From Streptomyces parvulus (GTDB lineage Bacteria; Actinomycetota; Actinomycetes; Streptomycetales; Streptomycetaceae), in the NCBI RefSeq assembly GCF_014648855.1, contig NZ_BMRX01000001.1, positions 372,001 to 436,000 on the forward strand: DNA of 64,000 nt. The letters run 5' to 3'. Shown piece after piece: positions 1 to 7,529 of the stretch (the first letter of the stretch is position 1; each line of letters starts with the position of its first letter). A program made the translations under genes and the position numbers. The notes under the pieces are model-generated. The model did no database searches and was not told the origin of the DNA. It saw nothing but the letters and a program-made list of their open reading frames with translations.

Positions 1-470
1 CGCGCCCGCCGGGCGTCCAGCGACCAGACCCGGCCGCAGCGGGTGAGGACCAGGTAGATGCTCATCAGGTGCAGGACGTTGTCGCCGCCGTCGCCCATGA
101 AGACGCTGCGGTTCTGGAGCGAGAGCACCCCGACCATGAACAGCACGGACATCGTGCGGGTGCGCCAGCCCAGCAGGAGCAGCACGCTGCTCAGGACGGC
201 CAGCGCGTAGACGATCTCGAACCAGGCGCCCGAGTCGGACCACATCAGCGCCGTGAAGGCGCCGTTGTCCGCGATCAGCTGCTCGGCGAGGCCGTGGGTC
301 CAGGGGCTGTCGGGGCCGTACAGCTCGCTGCGGTGGGGGAGTTCACGCAGCAGGAAGAGCAGCCAGGTGGCGCTGAAGCCGACGCGGATCACGGCCGTCT
401 GGTACGGGCCGAGCGCGGCGCCGGTGACCCGGGCGATGCCCCGGGAGACGGAGAGCACGACGCGGTTCAC
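1..470 (-). CDS. HTTM domain membrane protein, 3' end cut by window edge
   Basis: The reading frame starts at a GTG (468-470) that overlaps the stop of the upstream DUF5819 gene as GTGA, so the two are translationally coupled. About 156 residues are visible before the window edge. They include several hydrophobic segments and motifs such as YQTAVIRVGF and GDGGDNVLHLMSIYLVL, which resemble the HTTM (horizontally transferred transmembrane) family related to vitamin K-dependent gamma-carboxylase. The C-terminal part lies outside the window, so a catalytic role cannot be judged. HTTM proteins next to DUF5819 proteins are a recurring pair in Streptomyces, from family knowledge rather than a search; their function is not established. 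Confidence 0.75.
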   Translation of the reverse strand, partial: MNRVVLSVSRGIARVTGAALGPYQTAVIRVGFSATWLLFLLRELPHRSELYGPDSPWTHGLAEQLIADNGAFTALMWSDSGAWFEIVYALAVLSSVLLLLGWRTRTMSVLFMVGVLSLQNRSVFMGDGGDNVLHLMSIYLVLTRCGRVWSLDARRA

Positions 471-1237
471 GCGGCACCCCCGCGCGGCACCGTCCACCAG
501 GGCAGTTCGCGGTAGGCCGGCCGGTCGGAGACCTTCTCACCGGTCCACGGCGGCGGCTTCACGTTGGTCGTCCGCGACCGGTACTGGACGCGTTCGACGG
601 TCCCGCCCTCGCCGGCGGCGTCGTTGCGCTCCAGCCGCTGCACGGCGATCTGCCGCAGGTAGGTCTCGGAGAGGGTGCCGCGCAGCCCCACCGGCCGGTT
701 GTCGGAGTCGTGGCTGGAGACGAAGAAGTCCCAGGCCCGCCGGAGTTCGTTCTGCTGGGTGTGGCTCGGCAGCGGGTTGCCGTCGATGGCCCGGCCGTCC
801 TCGGCCGACAGGTCGTACCAGCCGGTCGTGCGTATCGCGCCGTCCGCCTGGCTCACGTCGGCGCGCACCTGGACGGCCACGTTCTGCTGGAGCGGATTGG
901 GCGCGAAGAGCTTCCAGTTCTGCTCGAACTCCGGGAAGACCCACTCGTCCACCGCCTCGCCGTGCTGCTTGGTGAGGGTGTTGGACGGCGCCACGTGCAG
1001 GAACACCAGCCCCAGGTGGGCGCAGACGGCGACCGCGACGACCGCGAGGGCGAGCACCGCGCCGGCCTGGTAGCGCGGGGAGAGCGCGGCGACACCGGTG
1101 CGGGGAGCGCCCGCCGGTACGGCACCACCGGTCCCGTCCGGTCCGCCGGGCGGTTCCGCCGCGCCGTGCGGCCCGGCGGGGCCGTCCTGCCCGTCCCGCC
1201 CCTGCCGGGCGTCCGAGCCCGTGTCGTACGCTTCCAT
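467..1237 (-). CDS. DUF5819 family protein
   Basis: About 256 residues from the ATG at 1235-1237 (MEAYDTGSD). The frame stays open further upstream, but that part has irregular composition, and a GGGGCGG stretch lies just ahead of this ATG. A Pro/Gly-rich cytoplasmic N-terminus is followed by one membrane helix (AVLALAVVAVAVCAHLGLVF) and an extracytoplasmic domain containing FPEFEQNWKLFAPNPLQQNVAVQ, a signature of DUF5819. The domain looks beta-rich. It is coupled by a 4-nt overlap to the downstream HTTM gene, which suggests the two products work together at the membrane. No enzymatic motif is recognised and the function is unknown. Confidence 0.75.
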   Translation of the reverse strand: MEAYDTGSDARQGRDGQDGPAGPHGAAEPPGGPDGTGGAVPAGAPRTGVAALSPRYQAGAVLALAVVAVAVCAHLGLVFLHVAPSNTLTKQHGEAVDEWVFPEFEQNWKLFAPNPLQQNVAVQVRADVSQADGAIRTTGWYDLSAEDGRAIDGNPLPSHTQQNELRRAWDFFVSSHDSDNRPVGLRGTLSETYLRQIAVQRLERNDAAGEGGTVERVQYRSRTTNVKPPPWTGEKVSDRPAYRELPWWTVPRGGAA

Positions 1238-1433
1238 TCCGCCCCGTTCGGTCCCGATCCGTCCATCCGCCCCCCGCACCGCGGGGCACCCGCGCGGCAC
1301 GATCCGGCCGCCCGGCCACGTTCGAACGGGAACGGTACTCAGGACCGGCCGCCCGCACACCCCCCGGCGGACCGGCCGCACCGTGGCCGTGGCCACATCC
1401 GGTCACCGCGTCCGGGGGAGGTCCGGGGACAGC

Positions 1434-1781
1434 CTAGACAACGTGCCCGGGCTCGCCCTTCTCGTCCACGACCGGCCGGCCGGCCGCGGCCCACTCCTGC
1501 ATGCCGCCGTCGACGTTCACGGCGTCGACGCCCTGCTGGACCAGGTACATGGTGACCTGGGCCGAACGCCCGCCGACCCGGCAGAGCACGTGGATCCGCC
1601 CGTCCTGCGGCGCGGCCTCGGCCAGCTCGCCGTACCGGGCCACGAACTCGCTCAGGGGAATGTGCAGCGCCCCGGCGGCATGACCCGCCCGCCACTCGTC
1701 GTCCTCGCGGACGTCCAGCAGGAAGTCGCCGTCCTTGAGGTCACCGACCCCGACCGTGGGCACACCAGCTCCGAAACTCAT
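1434..1781 (-). CDS. Rhodanese-like domain protein
   Basis: A 115-residue single-domain rhodanese. Typical elements are visible: LLDVREDDEWRAGHAAGALHIPL near the N-terminus, the active-site loop HVLCRVGGRSAQ with its catalytic-type cysteine near residue 70, and the closing NVDGGMQEWAAAGRP. The presence of the Cys suggests sulfur-transfer (persulfide carrier) ability rather than an inactive homologue. It lies between DUF5819 and the J-domain-like gene, with about 200 bp to the former. The length fits the stand-alone GlpE-like class. The physiological sulfur acceptor cannot be told from the sequence. Confidence 0.85.
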   Translation of the reverse strand: MSFGAGVPTVGVGDLKDGDFLLDVREDDEWRAGHAAGALHIPLSEFVARYGELAEAAPQDGRIHVLCRVGGRSAQVTMYLVQQGVDAVNVDGGMQEWAAAGRPVVDEKGEPGHVV

Positions 1782-1812
1782 GCCCCAGACGCTACCCGAG
1801 CGGGCGGCGCGC

Positions 1813-2628
1813 TCAGTCCCGGCCGAGCGCCGACGCCAGCTCCGCCTCGCGCTCGCGCACCTGCGCCGCGAGCTGCTCGGCGATCTCCTCCAGGAGCCGG
1901 TCGGGATCGTCCGGGGCCAGCCGCAGCATGGCGCCGATGGCGCTGTCCTCCAGCTCCTTGGCGAGCAGCGTCAGCATCTCCTTGCGCCGGTCCAGCCACT
2001 CCAGGCGGGCGTACAGCTCCTCACCCCGGCTCGGGCGCCGCTCGGGCACCGGCCCGGCGGCCCACTCCTCGGCCAGCTCCCGCAGCTGTGCCTCGTCGCC
2101 GCGCGCGTAGGCGGCGTTGACGCGGGTGATGAACTCCTCGCGCCGGACCCGCTCGGCCTCCTCCTGGGCGAGGTCGGGGTGGGCCTTGCGGGCCAGCTCG
2201 CGGTAGAGCTTGCGGGCCTCCTCGCCCGGCCGCACCCGCTGCGGGGGCCGCACCGCCCGGTCCGTGAGCATCGCGGTGGCCTCCGGGAACAGCCCGTCCC
2301 CGTCCATCCAGCCGTGCAGCAGCTCCTCGACCCCGGGGATCGGCGTCAGCCGGGCCCGCGCCTCGTCGGCCCGCTCCCGGTCCCCGGCGTCGCCGGTGCG
2401 CGCGGCCCTGGCCTCCAGGATCTGCGCCTCCAGCTCCTCCAGGCGCGCGTACACCGGGCCGAGCCGCTGCTCGTGGAGACGCGAGAAGTTCTCGACCTCC
2501 ACCCGGAAGGTCTCCAGGGCGATCTCGTACTCGATGAGTGCCTGCTCGGCGGCCCGTACGGCCTGTTCCAGCCGTTCCTCGGGACGCGGCGCACCCCCCT
2601 GCTCGGGCTCAGCTTCGGGCGTCGTCAC
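1813..2628 (-). CDS. Coiled-coil protein with J-domain-like HPD segment
   Basis: A 271-residue, highly charged protein. The N-terminal half is rich in Glu, Arg and Leu and should be coiled coil. In the middle, KLYRELARKAHPDLAQEE followed by FITRVNAAYARGDE matches helix II, the HPD loop and helix III of DnaJ-type J domains, although helix I is weak. The C-terminal third is again a charged helix. The HPD tripeptide is what stimulates Hsp70 ATPase in known J proteins, so an Hsp70 co-chaperone role is possible but inferred. No Hsp70 gene is nearby. It runs in the same direction as the rhodanese gene, about 30 bp upstream of it. Confidence 0.75.
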   Translation of the reverse strand: MTTPEAEPEQGGAPRPEERLEQAVRAAEQALIEYEIALETFRVEVENFSRLHEQRLGPVYARLEELEAQILEARAARTGDAGDRERADEARARLTPIPGVEELLHGWMDGDGLFPEATAMLTDRAVRPPQRVRPGEEARKLYRELARKAHPDLAQEEAERVRREEFITRVNAAYARGDEAQLRELAEEWAAGPVPERRPSRGEELYARLEWLDRRKEMLTLLAKELEDSAIGAMLRLAPDDPDRLLEEIAEQLAAQVREREAELASALGRD

Positions 2629-2680
2629 CCGTCCAGCCTAGGCCACGGCCGAGCCCGCCCCCGCGGCCTCGGCCGGACCC

Positions 2681-4153
2681 TCACACCCCCGTCTCCGCGG
2701 CCACCCGCCCGCTGCGCACCGCGGCGGCCAGTACGGCGTGGTCCGCCTCCGTCCGGTCGGCGTAGGCGAGGGCGAAGGCGGCCACCGCCTCGTCCAGCTC
2801 CTCGTTCTTGCCGCAGTAGCCGGCGACGGTCCGCGGGTCGGCGCTGTGCGCGTGGGCGCGGGCCAGCAGGGCGCCGGTCATGCGGCCGTAGTCGTCCAGC
2901 TGGTCGGCGGCGAGGGCGGTGGCGTCGACGCTGCCCTTGCGGTTGCGGAACTGCCGCACCTGGAAGGGCCGTCCGTCGACCGTGGTCCAGCCGAGCAGGA
3001 TGTCGCTGACCACCTGCATCCGCTTCTGCCCCATGACGACCCGGCGGCCCTCGTGCCCGGGCTCGGGGGCCTCGAAGCCGGCGGTCGCGAGGTGGGGCAG
3101 CAGCGCGGAGGGGCGGGCCTCCTTCACCTGGAGCACGAGTGGCTCGCCCCGGTGGTCCAGGAGCAGCGCCACGTAGGACCGGGTGCCGACGCTGCCGGTG
3201 CCCACCACGCGGAAGGCGACGTCGTGCACCGCGTACCGGGCCAGCAGCGGCAGCCGGTCCTCCGAGAGCGTGGCCAGGTACGGCTCCAGGGCGGCCGCGA
3301 CCGTCGCCGCCTCCGCGTCCGGCACCCGGCGCAGCACCGGCGGCGCCTCCGTGAAGCGCCGCCCGCCCTCCTCGGTGGCCTCGGTCGACTTGGCCGCGAA
3401 GCGCCCGCTGGTGTTGGCCCGCGCCTTCTCGGCCACCCGCTCCAGCGTGCCGAGCAGGTCGTGGGCGTCGGTGTGGGAGACCAGTTCCTCGTCCGCGATG
3501 GCGTTCCAGGCGTCCAGGGCCGGGAGTTTGGCCAGCAGCCGCATGGTCCGGCGGTAGGCGCCCGCCACCCCGTGGGCCGCCCCGCGGCAGGTGTCCTCGT
3601 CGGCGCCCGCCTCCCGCCCCGCGAGGACGAGCGAGGCGGCGAGCCGCTTGAGGTCCCACTCCCAGGGGCCGTGGACCGTCTCGTCGAAGTCGTTGAGGTC
3701 GATGACCATGCCGCCGCGGGCGTCACCGTAGAGACCGAAGTTCGCGGCATGCGCGTCGCCGCAGATCTGCGCGCCGATCCCGGTCATCGGCGTGCGCGCG
3801 AGGTCGTACGCCATCAGGCCCGCCGACCCGCGCAGGAACGCGAACGGCGTGGCCGCCATCCGCCCGGCGCGCAGCGGGGCCAGCCCCGGGATGCGGCCCC
3901 GGTTCGACTCCTCGACCGCGGCGAGGACGTCGGGGCGGGCGGCGTCCAGTTCCAGTTCGGCGTGGGCGGAACGCGGCACGCGCGTGCGCAGCGCCTTGCC
4001 CTCCCGCTTCGGCGAGCCCTCGGACGGCCACCGCGCGAACCCCGGCACGAGCGGCACCCGCACGCCCGCTCCCGGCTCGTCCGCGTCCACCCGCGCCCCC
4101 GGCACCGCCGCGGCCGCCGCCTCCGTGACCGCCCCCGTCGTCGACCCGCTCAT
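2681..4153 (-). CDS. DUF2252 family protein
   Basis: The start was set at the ATG 4151-4153 (MSGSTTGAVTEA) because GGAGG lies 8 nt upstream; the frame is open further but the extra part is low quality. The 490-residue product shows DUF2252 hallmarks: GDAHAANFGLY, then MVIDLNDFDETVHGPWEWDLKRLAASL, and further on VGVGSVGTR-like VVGTGSVGTRSYVALL. The family has a fold related to aminoglycoside phosphotransferases and kinases, with an HxxN-type and an IDxxD-type loop, which suggests phosphotransfer, but the substrate is unknown. It is divergent from the dioxygenase gene, with about 245 bp between the start codons. Confidence 0.85.
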   Translation of the reverse strand: MSGSTTGAVTEAAAAAVPGARVDADEPGAGVRVPLVPGFARWPSEGSPKREGKALRTRVPRSAHAELELDAARPDVLAAVEESNRGRIPGLAPLRAGRMAATPFAFLRGSAGLMAYDLARTPMTGIGAQICGDAHAANFGLYGDARGGMVIDLNDFDETVHGPWEWDLKRLAASLVLAGREAGADEDTCRGAAHGVAGAYRRTMRLLAKLPALDAWNAIADEELVSHTDAHDLLGTLERVAEKARANTSGRFAAKSTEATEEGGRRFTEAPPVLRRVPDAEAATVAAALEPYLATLSEDRLPLLARYAVHDVAFRVVGTGSVGTRSYVALLLDHRGEPLVLQVKEARPSALLPHLATAGFEAPEPGHEGRRVVMGQKRMQVVSDILLGWTTVDGRPFQVRQFRNRKGSVDATALAADQLDDYGRMTGALLARAHAHSADPRTVAGYCGKNEELDEAVAAFALAYADRTEADHAVLAAAVRSGRVAAETGV

Positions 4154-4398
4154 CCCGGCCGCCTCCCCGTACTCGTCCGTCCCCCACCCCTGCCGATGGG
4201 CGCCACGACCGTACCCCCGGCCGGACCGCCCGTACACGCGCTCCGGCCGTCCGCCGCATAACGCCGGGCAGAGGGAGAAGCGGACGGTGCCCGCGCCCGC
4301 ACCGCCGCGCCTACGGTTTCCAGCGCTCCCTGATCCCCGGATGCCGCACCTCACGTCCCACCGCACCGGGGCCACCCGCCGAGGAGACCGAGGAACCC

Positions 4399-5283
4399 AT
4401 GACCCCGGACACCCCCAGGACCCCCGACACCTCCCTGACCTCCGACACCCCCGCGCCCGCCGGGCCCCCCGGCCCCGACCGGCCCCTGAGCCGCAAGACG
4501 CTCCTGCGCGCCGCGGTCGCCGCCGGCGCCGCCGCCCCGCTGCTCGCCACCGGGGGCGCCGCCCTCGCCCACGCCGCCGCCCGCCCCGCCGACGGCCGCA
4601 CCCTGCCGCCGACGCCCTACTGCGACGACGGCGACGACCCGACGCCGGACCAGATGGAGGGCCCGTACTTCAAGCCGAACTCCCCCCGGCGCACCAGCCT
4701 GGTGACGTCAGGCACGCCGGGCACCCCGCTGACCGTCTCCGGCCGGGTCCTCGGCCGGAACTGCGTGCCGCTCTCCGCCGTACTGCTCGACTTCTGGCAG
4801 GCGGACCACGCCGGCGCCTACGACATGGCCGGATACGCCTTCCGCGGCCACCAGTTCACCGACGCCGCCGGCGCCTTCACCCTGCGCACGGTCGTGCCGG
4901 GCCTCTACCCCGGCCGCACCCGGCACCTCCACGTCAAGGCGCAGGCACCCGGCGAGCCCGTACTGACCACCCAGCTGTACTTCCCCGGTGAACCCCGCAA
5001 CGCGACGGACGCGCTCTTCGACCCGGCGCTGCTGATGGACGTCCGCGACGCGGGCGGCGGCCGGGACGCCCGCTTCGAGTTCGTCCTGGACGTCGACGGC
5101 GGCCCGGGCCCCACCGACCCGCCCACCGACCCGCCGGGCGGCGGCTGGGCGGCCGGCCGCTCCTACGCGGCGGGCGACCGCGTGACGTACGGCGGACGCG
5201 ACTACCGCTGCCTCCAGGGGCACACCGCGGCCCCGGGCTGGGAGCCGCCCAACGTGCCAGCCCTGTGGCGCCCCGGGACCTGA
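4399..5283 (+). CDS. Secreted intradiol ring-cleavage dioxygenase with C-terminal carbohydrate-binding module
   Basis: 294 residues with AGGAA just ahead of the ATG. The N-terminus carries a Tat-like signal (SRKTLLRAAVAAGAAAPLLA). The body is an intradiol dioxygenase: GPYF, LLDFWQADHAGAYD, YAFRGHQFTD, LYPGRTRHLHVK, which supply the Tyr and His residues that bind non-haem Fe(III) in catechol dioxygenases. A Pro/Thr linker (about residues 236-250) leads to a short domain GGWAAGRSYAAGDRVTYGG...YRCLQGHTAAPGWEP...LW, typical of CBM5/12. Fusions of this kind are known from cellulolytic Streptomyces, where the module was reported to bind plant aromatic polymers. It likely acts outside the cell on catechol-type compounds from lignocellulose. 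Confidence 0.85.
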   Translation: MTPDTPRTPDTSLTSDTPAPAGPPGPDRPLSRKTLLRAAVAAGAAAPLLATGGAALAHAAARPADGRTLPPTPYCDDGDDPTPDQMEGPYFKPNSPRRTSLVTSGTPGTPLTVSGRVLGRNCVPLSAVLLDFWQADHAGAYDMAGYAFRGHQFTDAAGAFTLRTVVPGLYPGRTRHLHVKAQAPGEPVLTTQLYFPGEPRNATDALFDPALLMDVRDAGGGRDARFEFVLDVDGGPGPTDPPTDPPGGGWAAGRSYAAGDRVTYGGRDYRCLQGHTAAPGWEPPNVPALWRPGT

Positions 5284-5343
5284 GACCTTCCTCACAGCAG
5301 CCGGAGGACGCGGACGCCTCCCCGCACCCGCGCCCGGACATGC

Positions 5344-5378
5344 GAAAGCCCCCCAGGTCCGAGACCTGGGGGGCTTTC
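5344..5378. terminator. Bidirectional hairpin terminator between dioxygenase gene and tRNA-Leu
   Basis: A perfect inverted repeat: AAAGCCCCCCAGGTC, a 4-nt loop, and GACCTGGGGGGCTTT. It has A and T runs at its outer ends, so it can serve the rightward dioxygenase gene and the leftward tRNA-Leu. Confidence 0.85.
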
Positions 5379-5381
5379 GAC

Positions 5382-5468
5382 TGGTGCGCGAGGGGGGAGT
5401 TGAACCCCCACGCCCTTGCGGGCACTGGAACCTGAATCCAGCGCGTCTGCCTATTCCGCCACCCGCGC
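5382..5468 (-). tRNA. tRNA-Leu (anticodon CAG)
   Basis: Read leftward, the sequence folds into a class II tRNA: acceptor GCGCGGG pairing with CUCGCGC (one G-U), D arm, anticodon stem CTGGA/TCCAG with loop TTCAGGT (anticodon CAG), a long variable arm (TGCCCGCAAGGGCGT) and T arm GGGGGTTCAACTCCCCC. The long variable arm is typical of tRNA-Leu. The 3' CCA is encoded (5382-5384). Confidence 0.95.
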
Positions 5469-5534
5469 ATTGGGTGTGCCTTCCGGTGCCTTGCCCTGCC
5501 TTCGGCTTGCGGCCTGGCCCCTTCCGACACGAGA

Positions 5535-5563
5535 ACATTAGCACGCTGCCCGGGGTGGATTCA
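5535..5563 (-). promoter_or_regulatory. Possible promoter of tRNA-Leu
   Basis: Reading leftward, TGAATC (-35) and TAATGT (-10) are separated by 17 nt, and the -10 is about 66 nt upstream of the tRNA. The -35 is a weak match. The rest of the 5469-5735 gap shows nothing else recognisable. Confidence 0.3.
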
Positions 5564-5735
5564 CATCCCATTACGGCGGGGAGCAGGGCGCCCGCCCCGG
5601 TCCCGGGCACTCGTTCCGGTCCGTGGCCGTTCACGTATCAACCTCGTACCGGTCCGGCCCGTCTCCCCAGGAGCCGGTAGGGGTCCACAGTCAGGTGCGG
5701 GACACTGGTCTGCGGCCGCCTCTACGATCCTGGGC

Positions 5736-5999
5736 ATGAGTACCCGAGGGAACGCATCCCGAGGGGCCCGGGAGTTCGAAGAGGAGCTCCAGCGGGAACT
5801 CCGAGAGGCGTCGACACCCGTCGACCGGGCCGACAGGGGGAACCAGCCGATCGAGCGGCGCGTGGATACGATCAGTAAGCAGTACCAGGTGGACAGTGCA
5901 CGGACGAGCGGTGCGCACACCGGCAGTACGCAAGGCAGCAGTACGCAAGGCAGCGGACAGGACGGCAGCGACGGAGGAGGTGCCCCATGGGAGTCCTGA
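5736..5999 (+). CDS. Small hypothetical protein overlapping the start of fhaA
   Basis: An 87-codon frame, charged in its first half (EFEEELQRELREA) and Ser/Gly/Thr-rich and low-complexity in its second half. A near-perfect 15-bp direct repeat around GGCAGTACGCAA lies near 5925-5955. The last 13 nt overlap fhaA in another frame, and the fhaA ribosome-binding site (GGAGGAGGT) lies inside it. It has no strong ribosome-binding site of its own and only moderate third-position GC bias. It may be a leader peptide coupled to fhaA or simply the fhaA leader. The product is not recognised. Confidence 0.35.
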   Translation: MSTRGNASRGAREFEEELQRELREASTPVDRADRGNQPIERRVDTISKQYQVDSARTSGAHTGSTQGSSTQGSGQDGSDGGGAPWES

Positions 6000-6862
6000 A
6001 GAAGTTCGAGCAGCGTCTCGAAGGTCTGGTCAACGGCACCTTCGCGAAGGTGTTCAAGTCCGAGGTGCAGCCCGTGGAGATCGCGGGAGCGCTTCAGCGT
6101 GAATGCGACAACAACGCGACCATCTGGAACCGCGACCGCACCGTCGTGCCCAACGACTTCATCGTGGAGCTGAGCACACCCGACTTCGAGCGGCTCAGCC
6201 CCTACTCGGGCCAGCTCGGCGACGAGCTGGCCGGCATGGTCCGCGACTACGCCAAGCAGCAGCGCTACACCTTCATGGGACCGATCAAGGTCCACCTGGA
6301 GAAGGCGGACGACCTCGACACCGGTCTGTACCGGGTGCGCAGCCGTACGCTCGCCTCCTCCAGCAGCCAGCAGGGCGGCGCCGCCCCGGCGGGCCCGGCC
6401 GCTCCCCCGGCACCCTCGGGACGGCCCGGCGCCCCGGGCGGCTACGGCTACCCGCCGGCCGGCCCCGCGGGCGCTCCGCCCATGCCGGCCGCACCCCCGC
6501 CCGGCTCCCGCCCCGGCGGATACGGCTACCCGCAGCCCGCGGGCGGCCAGCAGCCACCGGCCGCACCCGCGTCCGGCGGCCGCGCCCGCCACTGGATCGA
6601 GATCAACGGCAACCGCCACCAGATCTCCGGCGGCAGCCTCGTCCTCGGCCGCAGCACCGAGGCCGACGTGCGGATCGACGACCCCGGCGTCTCCCGCCGG
6701 CACTGCGAGATCCGGCCCGGAACGCCCTCGACGATCCAGGATCTCGGATCCACCAACGGCATCGTGGTGGACGGGCAGCACACAACCCGCGCTACGCTCC
6801 GCGACGGCTCCCGCGTCGTCGTGGGCAGCACCACCGTTATCTACAGGCAAGCCGAAGGGTGA
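5987..6862 (+). CDS. fhaA: FhaA: DUF3662 plus FHA domain signalling protein
   Basis: 291 residues with GGAGGAGGT 5 nt before the ATG. Residues 1-120 form a DUF3662 domain (MGVLKKFEQRLEGLVNGTFAKVFKSE). A Gly/Pro/Tyr-rich linker (about 125-200) follows, then a C-terminal FHA domain with the usual phosphothreonine-binding motifs VLGRSTEADVRI, GVSRRHCEI and DLGSTNGIVV. In mycobacteria the homologue binds phosphorylated partners of the PknB pathway, including the pseudokinase region attached to MurJ. It is the first clear gene of the fhaA-fhaB-pstP-rodA-pbpA-pknB cluster. A pseudokinase and murJ are also in this window (60.7-64 kb), so the same interaction is plausible here. Confidence 0.92.
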   Translation: MGVLKKFEQRLEGLVNGTFAKVFKSEVQPVEIAGALQRECDNNATIWNRDRTVVPNDFIVELSTPDFERLSPYSGQLGDELAGMVRDYAKQQRYTFMGPIKVHLEKADDLDTGLYRVRSRTLASSSSQQGGAAPAGPAAPPAPSGRPGAPGGYGYPPAGPAGAPPMPAAPPPGSRPGGYGYPQPAGGQQPPAAPASGGRARHWIEINGNRHQISGGSLVLGRSTEADVRIDDPGVSRRHCEIRPGTPSTIQDLGSTNGIVVDGQHTTRATLRDGSRVVVGSTTVIYRQAEG

Positions 6863-6872
6863 TCCGGGGGCA

Positions 6873-7388
6873 ATGTCAGAGCTGACCCTCACGGTCATGC
6901 GGCTGGGTTTTCTCGCCGTACTGTGGCTGTTCGTGATCGTGGCCGTGCAGGTCATCCGCAGCGACCTGTTCGGTACGCGGGTCACCCAGCGCGGAGCGCG
7001 GCGCGAAGCCGCCCGACCGCAGCAGGCCGCGCGCCAGAACCAGGCGCCTCCGCAGCAGCGCCAGCAGTCCGGCGGCGGCCGCGGCCGCCGGGGCGCGCCC
7101 ACCAAGCTGGTCGTCACGGAGGGCACGCTCACCGGCACCACCGTTGCCCTGCAGGGCCAGACCATCACGCTCGGCCGGGCACACGACTCGACGATCGTGC
7201 TGGACGACGACTACGCCTCCAGCCGCCATGCCAGGATCTACCCGGACCAGAACGGGCAGTGGATCGTCGAGGACCTGGGCTCCACCAACGGCACCTATCT
7301 GGACCGGTCCCGGCTCACGACGCCGACACCGATCGGTCCGGGTTCGCCGATCCGCATCGGCAAGACCGTCATCGAGCTGCGGAAGTAG
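6873..7388 (+). CDS. fhaB: FhaB: membrane-anchored FHA domain protein
   Basis: 171 residues, starting 10 nt after fhaA and preceded by GGGGG. An N-terminal membrane helix (LGFLAVLWLFVIVAVQVI) is followed by a basic, Gln-rich linker and a C-terminal FHA domain with TLGRAHDSTIVLDDDYASSRHARI and DLGSTNGTYLD. The family reads phosphothreonine marks placed by PknB and in actinobacteria connects the kinase with the RodA/PbpA wall machinery. The size and topology match the mycobacterial FhaB (FipA). It is clearly part of the operon because of its short spacing and common direction. Confidence 0.92.
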   Translation: MSELTLTVMRLGFLAVLWLFVIVAVQVIRSDLFGTRVTQRGARREAARPQQAARQNQAPPQQRQQSGGGRGRRGAPTKLVVTEGTLTGTTVALQGQTITLGRAHDSTIVLDDDYASSRHARIYPDQNGQWIVEDLGSTNGTYLDRSRLTTPTPIGPGSPIRIGKTVIELRK

Positions 7389-7529
7389 TGCTACACCAAT
7401 GAAAGAGCGCGAGCGGAGCGAGCACGCGGCGGCGGCCGGCACCCCAGGCCCCGGCGCGCTCCCGACCGGAGGGTGGGCAGTGTGGCTCGACACGACCGGC
7501 TGTACCCGGAGCCGACGGGCGAGGTGCGC

